Source: Marinobacter salarius
Lineage (GTDB): Bacteria; Pseudomonadota; Gammaproteobacteria; Pseudomonadales; Oleiphilaceae
Length of the DNA stretch: 64,000 bases
Direction of reading: 5' to 3'
Assembly (NCBI GenBank): GCA_000831005.1
Contig: CP007152.1
Location: 992,001-1,056,000 of the forward strand
The notes beneath the pieces are model-generated. The model had not been told where the DNA came from. It did no database searches and saw nothing but the letters and a program-made list of their open reading frames with translations. Both the position numbers and the translations under genes were made by a program. Shown here one piece after another: positions 9,134-20,100 of the stretch (the first letter of the stretch is position 1; each line of letters starts with the position of its first letter).

Positions 9134-11259
9134 ATGAAAACTCCGGAGTCACGTCCCCTGCTGCTGGCGCTGGCCATAGCGGCTGTTCACGGTTCTGCAC
9201 TGGCGCAATCTTCGTCCAATACCCAATCCGGCGACAACGCCAAAGCGTTACCGGACCTGGTTATCACGGCCACCCGCAACAAAAGCACAGCGGGAGAGAC
9301 TCCGCAGAAGACAACCATCATTACCCGCGAGCAGATCGAACAACAGCAGGCGATTTCCAATGACCCCGGCCAGGTGCTGAGCAACCTGATTCCTTCCTAC
9401 TCTCCGGGCCGTCAGAAACTGTCCAACGCCGGTGAAACCTTCCGGGGCCGGTCACCCCTGTTCCTGGTGGACGGTGTGCCGCAGAGCAATCCACTGCGGG
9501 ACAGCGCGCGGGACAGATACACCATCGATCTGGATATGGTCGAGCGTATCGAAGTAATCCACGGTGCCAGTGCGGAGCACGGCCTGGGTGCGACGGGTGG
9601 CATCATCAATTTTGTAACTCGCAGGCCCGACAGCGGTGAGGTTTCCCAGTCTGTGTCGGCCAGCGTGACCAGTGACGACAACGTGGACTCCGATGGCCAG
9701 GGTTACAAAGTGGGCTACCGGATCAGCGGTCAGCAGGGCCGCTGGGACTATCTTCTGGGCGGGAACATTCAGGAGCGCGGCGTGTTCTACGATGCGAGGA
9801 CCGCCTGATCGGGGTGGCTATCCCGGTGAACTCCAGAACACCGAAAGCTATGACGTATTGGCCAAGCTGGGTTACTGGCTGGATGACGACCAGAACGTGG
9901 AGTTTTTCATCAACCGCTTCCAACTGGAAGGCAAAGGCGGTTACGTACCGGTACCCGGCGACCGCGACAACGGAGTACCCACAACAGCACGTCCAGGCAT
10001 CATTGATGGTGAACCGGGAGAGAACGAAGTCACCACCGCTCGCCTTTCTTACTCGCACGGCGATTGGCTGGGCAACCAGGTGGATACCCAGCTATACAGC
10101 CAGACCTTCCGGGCCCGGTTTGCCACCACGCCGTTCTTCCCCTATGTGGACGCCAACGGCAACGATCAGCTCGACCAGACCCGTAATGAATCCGACAAGG
10201 TGGGCGCCAAGTTCACCCTCACCCGCGACGGCCTGCTGAACGATTACCTGACCCTGACAACGGGGCTGGATGTTCTTCAGGATGAAACCCGCCAGACGCT
10301 GGTGGAAACCGGGCGTACCTACGTACCCAAATCGCAGTTCCGCAACTACGCAGCCTTCCTGCAGGGCGATGTTGCGGTCACCAACCGTTTGACCCTGCAC
10401 ACCGGTGTCCGCTATGAACATGCGGAGCTTAAGGTCGACACCTACAACACCATCGACCGTAGCAATGTCACCCAGGATAACGTCACCGTCCAGGGTGGCA
10501 ATCCGGACTTCAATGAAACCCTGTTCAATGCGGGTGTTGTCTATCAGGCGACGGACCAGTTGCAGCTGTTTGCGAACTATTCCGAGGGCTTCGGCATGCC
10601 AGATGTTGGCCGTGTACTGAGGGGAATCAGCGACGCGGGGCAGGACGTTGATAATCTGTTGGTACTGGAGCCGATCATCACTGATAACCGTGAGATTGGT
10701 GGCCGTTTCGACTGGGACCGCTATCACTTTGAGGTGAGTTACTACGAGTCGGATTCCGACTTTGGTGAGCGCCTGACGGAAGTGAACGGCACCTGGTCGG
10801 CAACCGGGAAAAAACCGAGATCCAGGGTGTGGAAATCACCGCCGATGCGGACCTGAACGACGCGCATAACCTGGCGTTCTCCTACACCTATGCGGATGGT
10901 GAGTCCGACACCGACGGTGATGGCGATGTAGACACTGAGCTGAGCGGCATCAATATTGCGCCGGAAACCCTGAAACTGAGCTGGTCAGCTGCCTGGACGA
11001 AGAGGCTGTCGAGCCACCTTCAGTTCACCCAGTTCCTGGACCGGGACATCGAAGGAGATGACCTGGACTTCGACGGATACGGTTGGTGGATGGCTCTATG
11101 GCCTACCGGACCCGTGCCGGGAAGTTCTCCCTGGGCATCGAGAACCTGCTGGATAAGGACTACTTCACGTACTACTCCCAGTCTGCCCGGGTGAGTGACG
11201 AGTACTATTTCCAGGGCCGTGGCCGCACCGTCACCCTTGGTTATCAGCTCGACTTCTGA
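9134..11259 (+). CDS. TonB-dependent siderophore receptor, four frameshifts
   Basis: An outer-membrane ferric-siderophore receptor of about 709 residues after repair. Residues 1-27 form a signal peptide (LLLALAIAAVHGSALAQ). The plug domain follows with LVITATRNKSTAGETPQ, FRGRSPLFLVDGVPQ, VERIEVIHGASAEHGLGATG and GGIINFVTRRP. The beta-barrel ends in LGYQLDF with a terminal aromatic residue. Frame breaks lie at about 9795, 9817, 10812 (an A-run with one A missing) and 11083. It heads an iron-uptake island and follows a Fur-like box. Which siderophore it binds cannot be read from the sequence. Confidence 0.88.
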
Positions 11260-11273
11260 GCAGTCGGCATCCC

Positions 11274-11304
11274 AAAGCCCGGGGTCTCAGTGCTCCGGGT
11301 TTTT
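11274..11304. terminator. Terminator between convergent TonB receptor and FecCD permease genes
   Basis: AAAGCCCGG (11274-11282) pairs with CCGGGTTTT (from 11295), including one G-T pair, with a 12-base loop, then T residues to 11304. AAA on the left gives a T run on the other strand, so it may work in both directions. Confidence 0.65.
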
Positions 11305-11308
11305 ACTG

Positions 11309-12353
11309 TCACCCCAGTTCCCGCCTGAGTCGGTACAGCAGGTACACGAAGAAGGGCGCACCGATGCCCGCAACGAAAATGCCGGCCGTAGATCCCTGGG
11401 TATGAACGCTACCCGACCCACCCAGTCCGCATAGAGAAGAATCAATGCGCCGATCAGTGCCGCGATGGGCAACAGCCCCGTGTGGCCACTGTTGACCAGT
11501 CGTCGCGCCATGTGTGGCGCAATCAGGCCGATGAACCCGACCGCCCCGGCATAGGCCACGGCAGAGCCAGCGAGGGCCACTGCCAGCATCAGAAACAGCA
11601 AACGATGGCCCTGTAGGGCGCTACCCAGGCCCAGCGCCATATCTTCCCCCATGGATTGTGCATCGAGGTGTCTGAGCTTGATCAGCGCCAGGGGCCAGCA
11701 CGCCATCAGCCAGGGAGTCAGGGCGGTGACGTCGTGCCACTGCGAGGCGTAGAGGCTGCCAGTGAGCCAGATATAGGCGTTCATTGCGGTGGCATCGGGC
11801 TCAGGACCAACAGCAGGGTGGTCACTGCGGTCAGCCCGGCTGCCAGCCCGACGCCCACCAGCACCAGCCTGGCGGGGCTGATCCCCTTCTGCCAGGCCAG
11901 GGCCGTAATGCCCAGGGCCACGACAAAGGCGCCCCCCATGGCGACGGGCGCCAGTAGCAGCGAGGTTCCGGTGACACCCCCGAGCCAGAGGAACAGCACC
12001 GCGGCGGCCGACGCCCCACTGGTGATGCCAATGACATCCGGTGACGCCAGCGGGTTTCTCACCAGACCTTGCAGGATGAGACCGGCTGAGCCCAGAGCGG
12101 CGCCCACCAGTATGGCCATGAATATTCTGGGCAGGCGAATTTCCAGAATAATCAGTGCCAGCTCTGACTGATCCGGGGCGACCAGCGTGGCGAGTACGTC
12201 TGTAACCGAGGTGGGATGGCTGCCGGATGTAAGCGCGAGAACACTGCTGACAGCCAGTAACACTGCGAGCACACCGGTGACCACCAGAACTCTGGTATTG
12301 AGTTTGATCGACCAGCGGTCGTTACGGGAGCGAAGTATCAGGGTTCGGCTCAT
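11309..12353 (-). CDS. FecCD-family iron-siderophore ABC permease (second), two frameshifts
   Basis: An inner-membrane permease of about 348 residues after repair, with roughly ten hydrophobic helices. Signatures are LRLPRIFMAILVGAALGSAG, LVRNPLASPDVIGITSGA and the coupling loop FIGLIAPHMARRL, which contacts the ATPase. Breaks lie near 11786 and 11388; the restored C-terminus reads PRDLPAGIFVAGIGAPFFVY. Its ATG overlaps the stop of the upstream permease gene (ATGA), so the two are translationally coupled. With it and the binding protein it forms a FecBCD/PvuBCD-type importer. Confidence 0.88.
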
Positions 12354-13351
12354 GATACTTTCCTCACGTGTCGGGCGAGATGGAGGAACAGCGGTGTGCC
12401 CAGCAGCGCTGTCATGACTCCCACGGGAATCTCCTGGGGTGGTATCACCAGCCTGGCGAGGGTGTCGGCAGCCAGCAGCAGCGTGGCGCAATAATGGCCG
12501 ACAGGGGCAGCAGCCAGCGATGATCCGTGCCAAAGAGGCCGCGGGCCATGTGTGGCACGATCAGGCCGACAAAGCCGATCAGCCCCGCCATGGCCACCGA
12601 AGTGCCTGCCAGGACAATCACCACCAGACCGATCAACAATCGCACCTGCTACTCTGAGCCCCAGGCCGCGGATGACCTCATCGTCCAGCCCGAGCAGGTT
12701 CAGTTGTCGGGACAATAGCAACGCGAGGATCAGGGCGCCGCCGAACAGCGGCAACAATGGCGCTATCGCATCCAGGTCGCGCCCTGAAACGGAACCCGCC
12801 AGCCAGAACAGGATACTTTCGAAACGGTCCTGGTTGAGGATCAGCAACCCCTGGGCAAAGGAGACAAACAGCGCTGTCACCGCGACGCCGGCGAGCACCG
12901 TGCGCACGGGCGAAACACCGCGCCCGGCTTCCTGCCCCAGGAAATACACCAGCACGGCGGCCGTGGCGGCGCCGATAAAGGCCGCCCATACCAGTTGCGA
13001 TGGCGAGGTCAGCGAAAACAGCGTGGCGCCGACAACCACGAAAAACATGGCGCCGGCATTGATGCCGAGAATGCCGGGTGACGCCAGTGGATTGCGGGTC
13101 AGTGTCTGCATCAGCGCTCCGGCAATGGCCAGGCCGGCACCCACGACCACGGAGGTCACGGTTCGCGAAAAGCGTTCCGAGTGAATGACCAGATGCTCGA
13201 GTGAGCCGGGGTCGTAGTCCGTCAGGCTGTTGATCAGCATTGCCAGCGATACAGGAATGTGACCGAATATCAGGCTGGATACCGTGGCGGCCAGCAGCAG
13301 GCCCAGGCAGAGCAGGGTTCCCAGCATTTTTGCCGGTGGGGTGGTCAGCAT
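12350..13351 (-). CDS. FecCD-family iron-siderophore ABC permease (first), frameshifted
   Basis: Partner permease of the same importer, about 334 residues after repair. The N-terminal half carries [16 protein letters not shown] and many hydrophobic helices. The middle segment, with [19 protein letters not shown], lies in another frame between about 12490 and 12645. The break near 12643 needs two bases and the one near 12488 needs one (GGC for GC). ATG 13351 is chosen because AGGGG sits 8 bases upstream; a GTG at 13360 is also in frame. The start overlaps the 3' end of the binding-protein gene. Confidence 0.87.
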   Translation of the reverse strand: MLTTPPAKMLGTLLCLGLLLAATVSSLIFGHIPVSLAMLINSLTDYDPGSLEHLVIHSERFSRTVTSVVVGAGLAIAGALMQTLTRNPLASPGILGINAGAMFFVVVGATLFSLTSPSQLVWAAFIGAATAAVLVYFLGQEAGRGVSPVRTVLAGVAVTALFVSFAQGLLILNQDRFESILFWLAGSVSGRDLDAIAPLLPLFGGALILALLLSRQLNLLGLDDEVIRGLGLRVAGAIVDRSGGDCPGRHFGGHGGADRLCRPDRATHGPRPLWHGSSLAAAPVGHYCATLLLAADTLARLVIPPQEIPVGVMTALLGTPLFLHLARHVRKVS

Positions 13352-14301
13352 CGTGGGCACCCCTGATGTTCAGGTTGGTGGAGGTCGTAGTGCTGGTAGA
13401 GTTCGTCCAGCATCCGATTGGCGGCAATAATGCCAGCGCCCATGTTCCAAGTGACCGGGTCCACCTGATAGACGTCGTTTTGCCGCACGGCCTTCAGGTT
13501 ATTCCAAAGGGGGTGGCTGGACCAGGTGTTGAACGTGCGCTGAACGGCGGGATCGTCCTCCATGAAGATGAAGACGGCCTCGGCGTCCATGGCCGGGATG
13601 CTTTCCTGGCTGGTGAGTTTTATGCCCCAGCTTTCCTGGCGATGGGAGGCTGGGGCGGTGAAGCCAAGCTCGTCCAGCACGGAGCGGGCGAAGCCGCCGT
13701 AGTAGATGCGGGCATGGTCGGCCCGAAAACTCAGGATTGCCACCTCCTGGGGCCACTGTTCACCCAGCTTTTGGCGGATTCGGGTTCTGAAATCCTCAAC
13801 CCGCTCCTGCCAGCGCGTCAGCAATGCCTCACCACGAGCTGTGCGGCCAGTGGCCTTTGCCATCATCGTAAGCAGTGCCTTGAAGTCGTAGACATTGCCC
13901 GGTATCACCGTGGGCGCGATGCGTTCCAGCAAGGGGTAGACGGTGCGATGCCGGTTCCTGGCGCCAACAATCAGGTCCGGCGACAGCCAGGCGATGCGCT
14001 CCAGGTCAGGCTGGGTTTCAAGTCCCAGATAGGTCACGCCCTGAAGGTCTTCACGCAGATACTGATACATCGGCTTTTCGGTCCAGGACTCCACCACGCC
14101 AATGGGTTTGATCCCCAGCGCCACAGCGGTATCGGTGGCGCCCTGATACAGGGATACCACGCGATCAGGCCGGCCCGCGATGGTTGCTTCACCAAGGGCA
14201 TGCTCCACGGTGGTTACCGGGGTAGTTGTGATGGCAGCGATGGCTGCGGGGGATTGAAGGAGACAGGTAACGATCAGCAGGAAGCTGGCGTAGCGGTGCA
14301 T
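13345..14301 (-). CDS. Periplasmic iron-siderophore binding protein (FecB/FhuD fold)
   Basis: The 318-residue protein has a signal peptide at 1-22 (FLLIVTCLLQSPAAIAA) and a TroA-like fold. Family features are RPDRVVSLYQGATDTAVALGIKPIGV, LSPDLIVGARNR and WNMGAGIIAANRMLDELY. It captures the ferric complex in the periplasm and hands it to the two permeases encoded just downstream. The region before its start holds a Fur-like box shared with the divergent ATPase gene. No frame break was seen. Confidence 0.88.
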   Translation of the reverse strand: MHRYASFLLIVTCLLQSPAAIAAITTTPVTTVEHALGEATIAGRPDRVVSLYQGATDTAVALGIKPIGVVESWTEKPMYQYLREDLQGVTYLGLETQPDLERIAWLSPDLIVGARNRHRTVYPLLERIAPTVIPGNVYDFKALLTMMAKATGRTARGEALLTRWQERVEDFRTRIRQKLGEQWPQEVAILSFRADHARIYYGGFARSVLDELGFTAPASHRQESWGIKLTSQESIPAMDAEAVFIFMEDDPAVQRTFNTWSSHPLWNNLKAVRQNDVYQVDPVTWNMGAGIIAANRMLDELYQHYDLHQPEHQGCPRC

Positions 14302-14358
14302 GATAAATCCGGTTGTTTGGCGGACAGCAACTATGGGCTGATTTGATGGGGTCAATTT

Positions 14359-14384
14359 GATAATGAGAATGGGAGATAATATCA
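14359..14384. promoter_or_regulatory. Fur-box-like region between divergent importer genes
   Basis: GATAATGAGAAT at 14359-14370 matches 11 of the first 12 positions of the Fur consensus and continues into a second AT-rich half GAGATAATATCAT. It lies between the binding-protein gene (minus) and the ATPase gene (plus), so one site could control both. Confidence 0.65.
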
Positions 14385-14412
14385 TCTGACTTCACTCGAA
14401 AGCGACGCCAAT

Positions 14413-15278
14413 ATGCCCCTGAATCGACATTCCCCATCCCCGGACTACGATCGCCAGCCGCGACTGCGGGGTGACTCAGTGTGTGCGGGATACAACGGCC
14501 GGCAGGTGCTGACGAACGTGGATTTCACGGTGCATGAGGGCAGTGTCACTGTCCTGCTGGGGCCGAACGGCTCGGGCAAATCCACCCTGCTCAAAACCCT
14601 GGCCCGAACGCTGGCCCCCAGCGCTGGCAAGGTGCTTCTTGACGGCAACGACATCCATCGTCAGCCCACCCGCACCGTCGCGCAACAGCTCGGAATACTG
14701 CCACAGAGCCCCACCGCCCCGGATGGGCTGACCGTCAGGGAGTTGGTAGGGCTTGGACGTTTCCCCTATCAGAGCCTGATGCGCCAGTGGTCCCGGCACG
14801 ACGAAGCCGCCGTTGAGGAGGCCATGGCCGTGGCGGACGTTGCGACGTTTGCTGACCGGCCGGTGGATGCGCTCAGTGGCGGGCAGCGTCAGCGCTGCTG
14901 GATTGCCATGGTGCTGGCCCAGGAAACCGATCTGCTTCTGCTTGATGAACCCACCACGTTTCTGGACCTGAAGGTACAGGTGGACCTGCTGGAACTGCTG
15001 GTATCCCTGGCGCACACACAGGGGCGGACGCTGTTGGTAGTGCTCCACGATCTCAACCTGGCGGCAGCCTACGCCGACCGGCTGGTAATGATGAAGCGGG
15101 CCGGATTCTGCACGACGGCCCACCGGAGACCGTGTTTACCGCCGACAACCTCAAGCAGGTGTTTGATCTTGATGCCCAGGTCATCCGTGAACCTTTGGCG
15201 GGCCGGCCGGTTTGTGTGCCGGTAAAACGAACCGTGGCAGAGACCGCCTCCTTCAACTCTTCGGTGGCAACGACATGA
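14413..15278 (+). CDS. Iron-siderophore ABC transporter ATPase (FecE-like), one frameshift
   Basis: The ATP-hydrolysing subunit of the FecBCD-type importer, about 288 residues. Walker A is GPNGSGKST at 50-58, the signature motif is LSGGQRQR, Walker B is LLLLDEPT, and the switch histidine lies in VVLHDLNLAAAYADR. The frame breaks near 15100 where a GGGCC run lost one G. The restored tail reads GRILHDGPPETVFTADNL, typical of the family. The stop overlaps the next ATG (ATGA at 15275-15278), so the reductase-like gene downstream is coupled to it. Confidence 0.9.
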
Positions 15279-16190
15279 GTGCCTCCGCCCATCGGTTCTG
15301 TGCTGTCGACGGTATTGAGGCCGGCGATCCTCTTGCCGGCACAGCAACCCATGCCGAGAGTAATCTTCTGATCAGTTGGCCGCGGCCGAAGTGGTCGCGA
15401 AGCCTGCGAATTGCCCGTGATATGGATGACGACCTGGCATCACGGGTCAACCGTCTTGCGGCCAGTGGTCGGCGGGTGAACCTGATTCACCAGCGTGGTC
15501 GGCCGGCGCTCAGGCACCGACTTTACCTATTGCCGGAAGGCCGCAGCTTTGACGTTGAGCGGCGTGACCTGCCGGCGTTTCTGGAGGCCCTGGAGTCCGG
15601 CAACGACCTGAGTGGGTGGGCTGGCACAGCGATGACGGCCTCCCTGGTGCTGTGTTGCACCCATGGCCGCAAGGACAAGTGTTGTGCCAAGTTTGGATAT
15701 GCGACCTATCAGGAGCTCGCCCGTACAGTCGCAGACCGGGACCTGCCGTTTGAGGTCTGGGAAAGTTCCCATCTGGGCGGATGCCGCTTGCGGCGAGCAT
15801 CATGGTGTTCCCGTCCATGCGCAAATATGGCCGCGTTGCGCCGGAACAGGTGCTGCCTTTTCTGCAGCATGAGCCGATGGCCTTCCCTACCTGCCCTGTT
15901 ATCGTGGCCAGTCGCTGCTGACGCCTGCCCAGCAGTGCGCTGAAATCTCCGCCCTGGAGTGGCTTTCAGATAGAAACATCCGTGCGGCACTGTCAGTTGG
16001 TCCGGAAGCTTCCTGTGATGACAGCAAGGAGGTTGCGGTGCAAGTGGACTGGGCGTCGAATGATGATTCCGGGGCACTGACAGCCCGATGCGGCACCATG
16101 GAGGTCGTGCGCGTCGATACCTGTGCGGACCTGGACGAGGGCCCTACGGCGTCGCTTTGCTGGGTGGTAAAAAACATAAGGCCGCTGTGA
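15275..16190 (+). CDS. Sucraseferredoxin-like protein (Suc_Fer-like, PF06999), two frameshifts
   Basis: A thioredoxin-fold protein of about 305 residues after repair. The diagnostic part is the cysteine cluster CCTHGRKDKCCAKFG, then WESSHLGG and a restored tail with CPCYRG. Relatives bind a [2Fe-2S] cluster, and some proteins of this group sit in siderophore clusters, where a role in releasing iron from the imported ferric siderophore is plausible. Breaks lie near 15780 and 15898. It is translationally coupled to the ATPase gene, supporting a cytosolic reductive step after uptake. The reductase function is inference. Confidence 0.75.
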
Positions 16191-16202
16191 GCGGCCTTAT
16201 GT
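16169..16202 (-). terminator. Strong terminator between convergent reductase-like and receptor genes
   Basis: A perfect 12-bp inverted repeat ACATAAGGCCGC (16174-16185) / GCGGCCTTATGT (16191-16202) with a 5-base loop spans the stop codon of the plus-strand gene. On the minus strand it is followed by TTTTTT (16174-16169), so it should stop transcription of a minus-strand message. The receptor gene, however, ends only 22 bases before it on that strand, which fits exactly. Confidence 0.85.
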
Positions 16203-16224
16203 GTGGTGTTTACCTGTCCAACGT

Positions 16225-18311
16225 TTACCAGTCGACCCCATAAGTCACCATGACCGAGCGGCCCGGTGCAGCGGTGTACTGGGTGTCGAAATTATAGATC
16301 TGCGAGATCACCGGGAAGTAGTCTTCATTCAGCAGATTGTTGATGGCCAGGGTGATATCCCCGTTTCCGGTCCGCCAGGTGCTGGTCAGATCCAGAACCG
16401 TGAAGGACTCCACCTCGCCCTGGCCAAAACCGCTACCGCTAAAGCGGTCGCGATCACCTACGACCATGGCCTGCAGGCGATTGCTCCAGCGCGCAGTGGT
16501 ATCGTGTTCCACATAGCCGGTGAGCTTGAGTGGCGAAATCCGGTTACCGGCAAGATAGGTGTCGTAGCTGCCATCATCGTCAGAATCGACTTTGCCTTCC
16601 ATCCAGGTAAAGGTGCCGCCGGCACTCAGGTCGCGGGTGGGATAGGTGTTGAGCTCTGCCTCGAAACCGTAGATACGTTCAGGACTGCGCAGCACGGGAA
16701 TGGGCTCGTCGGCGTTGGCTGCCGCGAGGCTGGTTCCCAGTTCCGACTCACTGTAGAACAGCGTCAGTGCAAGATCGGCGCGGTCCCAGACGGCCTCGGT
16801 GCCAACCTCGTAGTTGTCGACCACCTGTGGCTCAGGGCGGATCTGATCCAGCGATGTGCCTGCTGGGGCTGGCGCAGGGTGCGGCCAATCTCCGGCACCG
16901 TGAAGCCCTGAGAGAAGCTGGCGGTTGCTGCCCAGACATCGTTCACCTGGTATCGGGCACCGGTATTGAAGACCGTTTCGCTGTACTCCAGCTCACCGCC
17001 TTCGACGTCTGCACCAAACACCGTGGTGTAGTCGTCCACCTCGAACCAGAATTTTTCGTAGCGGACGCCGGCATTAACGGTCCACTTCGGATTCAGCCGA
17101 AGTTCCGCCTGCAGGAACGGCGCCACACTGTTCTGGTCCATTTCAGGTACGAACGTCCGCCCGTCTTCCAGGGGCTGGGCCGTGGTTTCCATCAGTGTGT
17201 CCAGGCCCCAGAGCAACTTGGCGCCAGACATGACGTCAAACGGCGTCTCGAAGTCCAGACGGGAGCCGATGCGCTCCGATTCGGTCAGCGACTGTCCACC
17301 GCCGGGATAGAAGGTGGCGAAGTACCCGAAGCGGGTCATGTAGTCGCGATAATACAGCTGCGCACCCAGGGATGTGTCGCCGAACAGTTGCTGGTCGCTG
17401 TAGGTCAGGTTCACGTTCAGGTTTTCAGTGCCCTGATCCTCGCCACCCGGGTCGCCTTTGACGGCGCGGGTTTTCTGCTCGCCGTACACGCCCGCTTCAA
17501 GGACGTAATTGGTGTCCTGCTTGATGTCGTAGTAGCTGGTGGTCAGTTCCAGGCGCTTGTCGGCGTCCAGGTCGAAGCCGAGCTTTGCCAGCACGTCGAA
17601 CTCGCGGGAGTCGGCAATGCCACCCTGGCCGTTCGGGTCCGGCGGGATGCGGTCGCCATCGGCATCGAAGACATTAGCGCGTTTTTCGTAGGAGCCTCGG
17701 AGCTGGTAGTCAAAGGCTCCTGAGCCACCGGTCACGCTCTGGGATAGCCCGAATTGTTCGCTGTCCTTGATGTGCTCGGTCGAGAAACCACCATTCAGTT
17801 CGGTGCGGTATAAGGGGGCGCCTTTCTCATTCTTGCGGGTGATGATGTTGATGATGCCGCCGGTACCGCCAAAGCCGTACACACCATTGGAGCCCCGGAT
17901 TACTTCGATGCGCTCGATCGATGACGGGTCAATGGAGTTCAGGGAGTGAAGCCCGTCGCGCAGGCTGATGGTCTGGGGGATGCCGTCAATCAGTACGAAC
18001 AGGTTTCGGCCACGCAGCGTCTGCGCCACACTGGTTAAACCGTGGGTAGAGGGCGACAGGCCTGGAACGGTTTTGGCCAGAATATCGCCCACGTTGCCAC
18101 CCAATGAGGACTGTTTGTCGATGGCGTCGCGGTCAACCACGGTGACCGCACCGGGGTTGACGTTGAGGGAGTCGAGACCGCGAGTGGCGGTTACTTCAAG
18201 TGTATCAAGAGATTTCGGTGCCTGATCGGTGCCTTCCTGAGCAGTTGCGGTTGTGGCGCATCCAAGCGCGAAGATCAGGGAATAGCGAAGAGGGTTGGGT
18301 TGTTTGAACAT
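16225..18311 (-). CDS. Second TonB-dependent siderophore receptor, one frameshift
   Basis: An outer-membrane receptor of about 695 residues. The signal peptide ends at TATAQ near residue 25. The plug includes LDTLEVTATRGLDSLN (TonB-box region), LRGRNLFVLIDGIPQTISL, SSIERIEVIRGSNGVYGFGG and GGIINIITRKNEKG. The barrel ends MVTYGVDW. The break near 16859 is one G short of GGGC. ATG 18311 is preferred over an in-frame upstream start because AGGTG precedes it. It shares the plug pattern with the first receptor and probably serves the same or a related siderophore. A weak Fur-like box lies upstream. Confidence 0.88.
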
Positions 18312-18371
18312 GGTTCTCGGCACCTGATGGTTGTTTTTCGTCACGATGCGGAAACTAAACTAAATGTAATC

Positions 18372-18390
18372 GATTATCAATACTAATTGC
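18372..18390. promoter_or_regulatory. Weak Fur-like box before the second receptor
   Basis: The AT-rich sequence GATTATCAATACTAATTGC, read on the minus strand, matches the Fur consensus at about 11 of 19 positions and lies about 60 bases before the receptor ATG. Context favours iron control but the match is poor. Confidence 0.35.
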
Positions 18391-18481
18391 ATTGTAACAA
18401 TGGCCGGCTTTTCGTGTCGGTGAAAGAGCAAAGTCGATGAACCTGTAGACCTGTGGAACCTGTAGATCTTTGGAGAGTGAT

Positions 18482-19324
18482 GTGAACAAACCTGGACGAT
18501 TGATAGGCCTGATGATGTTCGCCGTCATCATGCCGGTGACCGCTGCCGCCGCTGAAGCAACGTTTGACCCGTTTCAGCGTCTGCTAACACAGTACCTGAC
18601 AGAGTCGACAACGACCGAGGGTGGCCTGGTTTCCGCATTTGACTATGAGGCGGCCCTGGCCTCATCGCAGACCGACGGCCTGCTGGCGGATCAGCGTGAC
18701 CGTCTTGCAGATTTCGATCCCGGCACCCTCGATGGCGAGGCTGAATCCGTCGCCTTCTGGCTCAACGCCTATAATTTCTTCATGATCGACCAGATCCTGA
18801 CTGAGCGACCGGACGGAGAACTCGTCGACTCGGTCTGGGACTACGGCGGTCGCGTCAATCCCTTTGTGGACAGTGTTTTTGACCGGGAAAAATTTGAGAT
18901 AGGCGGACAGGAATACAGCCTGAACCAGATGGAGAAAGATATCCTTCTTGGGGAGGAATACGCAGATAAAGGGTGGAAAGACGCGCGGGTACACTTCGCG
19001 GTGAATTGTGCGTCCGTTGGCTGCCCGCCATTGCGGGAGACTGTCTACACGGCTGACAATCTGGAAAACCTGCTGGCAGAGAATACCCGGCGTGCGTTCA
19101 ATACGGATCGGCATCTGAGGATAGATACTGATACAGCGTATGTCACCGAACTGTTCAAGTGGTACGCGACGGATTTCGAAGAGGCATCGGGAACACCAAA
19201 GGCGTTTATCAGGGCCTGGGCGGATGCGTCAGTGGCGAGTCGCGTCGCGCAAACGTCTGCGATGGAGTACATCGATTACGACTGGGCGCTTAACAAGCCC
19301 GACAATTTTTCTGAATTCCGATAA
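18482..19324 (+). CDS. DUF547 protein, exported
   Basis: A 280-residue protein with a signal peptide (LIGLMMFAVIMPVTAAAAEA). The DUF547 core is clear: SVAFWLNAYNFFMI, the metal or thiol-like VHFAVNCASVGCPPLR segment, and FKWYATDFEE near the end. DUF547 proteins are secreted or periplasmic and their activity is not established; some sit near redox or glutaredoxin genes. The start is taken as GTG 18482, 5-8 bases after GGAGAG. It stands alone between a receptor gene and a convergent ABC transporter. Confidence 0.85.
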   Translation: MNKPGRLIGLMMFAVIMPVTAAAAEATFDPFQRLLTQYLTESTTTEGGLVSAFDYEAALASSQTDGLLADQRDRLADFDPGTLDGEAESVAFWLNAYNFFMIDQILTERPDGELVDSVWDYGGRVNPFVDSVFDREKFEIGGQEYSLNQMEKDILLGEEYADKGWKDARVHFAVNCASVGCPPLRETVYTADNLENLLAENTRRAFNTDRHLRIDTDTAYVTELFKWYATDFEEASGTPKAFIRAWADASVASRVAQTSAMEYIDYDWALNKPDNFSEFR

Positions 19325-19353
19325 TCGGTGTTGGTCGGCCCGACGACTGCCGT

Positions 19354-20100
19354 TCATACCGGATTGGTGGCCAGGATTTTCTTCAGAAAGTCCTTGGTTC
19401 GTGGGTCCTTGGGATTATGGAAAATCTCACTGGGAGGCCCCTGCTCCACGATTCGACCTCCGTCGATAAAGATCACACGGTCGGCCACGTCCCGCGCGAA
19501 GGACATTTCGTGGGTAACCACCATCATGGTCTGGCGTTCCGAGGCCAACTGTTTCATCAGCCCCAGCACTTCTTCCACCCACTCGGGGTCGAGTGAAGAG
19601 GTGGGCTCGTCAAACAGGATGACTTCCGCGCCCGTCGCCATGGCACGGCCGATACCGACCCGCTGTTGCTGTCCGCCGGACATGGACGCCGGATAGGCAT
19701 CTGCCTTGTCGGCGAGGCCGATCCGATCAAGTATCTCCCGTGCGCGCTGGTAGGCTTTTTCTTTCGGCCAGCGATCCACCACGAGCAACCGTTCCGCGAT
19801 GTTCTGCAACGCGGTCTTGTTGGAGAACAGGGCATAGTTCTGGAAAACGAACGCGGTTCGCCGGCGCATGGAGAGAATGTCCGCGCGGCTGGCGCGGTTC
19901 ACGTCCACGGTCAGATCACCCACGGTCATGGTGCCTTTGGTGGGTTGTTCCAGAAAGTTGACGCAGCGCAACAGGGTGGATTTTCCGGTCCCTGAGGGAC
20001 CGATGATCACCACGATCTCACCTTCTTCGATGGCGAGATCGATGCCGTCGAGAACCACGGCCTTGCCAAAATGTTTGCTCAGTGATTCCAGTTTGATCAT
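19354..20100 (-). CDS. Polar amino acid ABC transporter ATPase
   Basis: A 248-residue ATPase of the GlnQ/TcyN group. Walker A is GPSGTGKST at 34-42, then [19 protein letters not shown] (Q-loop), [25 protein letters not shown] and the switch [15 protein letters not shown]. It is the last gene of a binding protein-permease-ATPase operon. The order and the YecC/TcyN-like features suggest uptake of cystine or another polar amino acid, but the substrate is not shown by the sequence. Its start overlaps the permease stop by 4 bases. Confidence 0.92.
   Translation of the reverse strand: MIKLESLSKHFGKAVVLDGIDLAIEEGEIVVIIGPSGTGKSTLLRCVNFLEQPTKGTMTVGDLTVDVNRASRADILSMRRRTAFVFQNYALFSNKTALQNIAERLLVVDRWPKEKAYQRAREILDRIGLADKADAYPASMSGGQQQRVGIGRAMATGAEVILFDEPTSSLDPEWVEEVLGLMKQLASERQTMMVVTHEMSFARDVADRVIFIDGGRIVEQGPPSEIFHNPKDPRTKDFLKKILATNPV

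Noticed and set aside
13240..14346. A 368-codon frame on the plus strand opposite the siderophore-binding protein gene
   Set aside because: The minus-strand gene has a signal peptide and family motifs and fits its operon. The plus-strand frame has neither.
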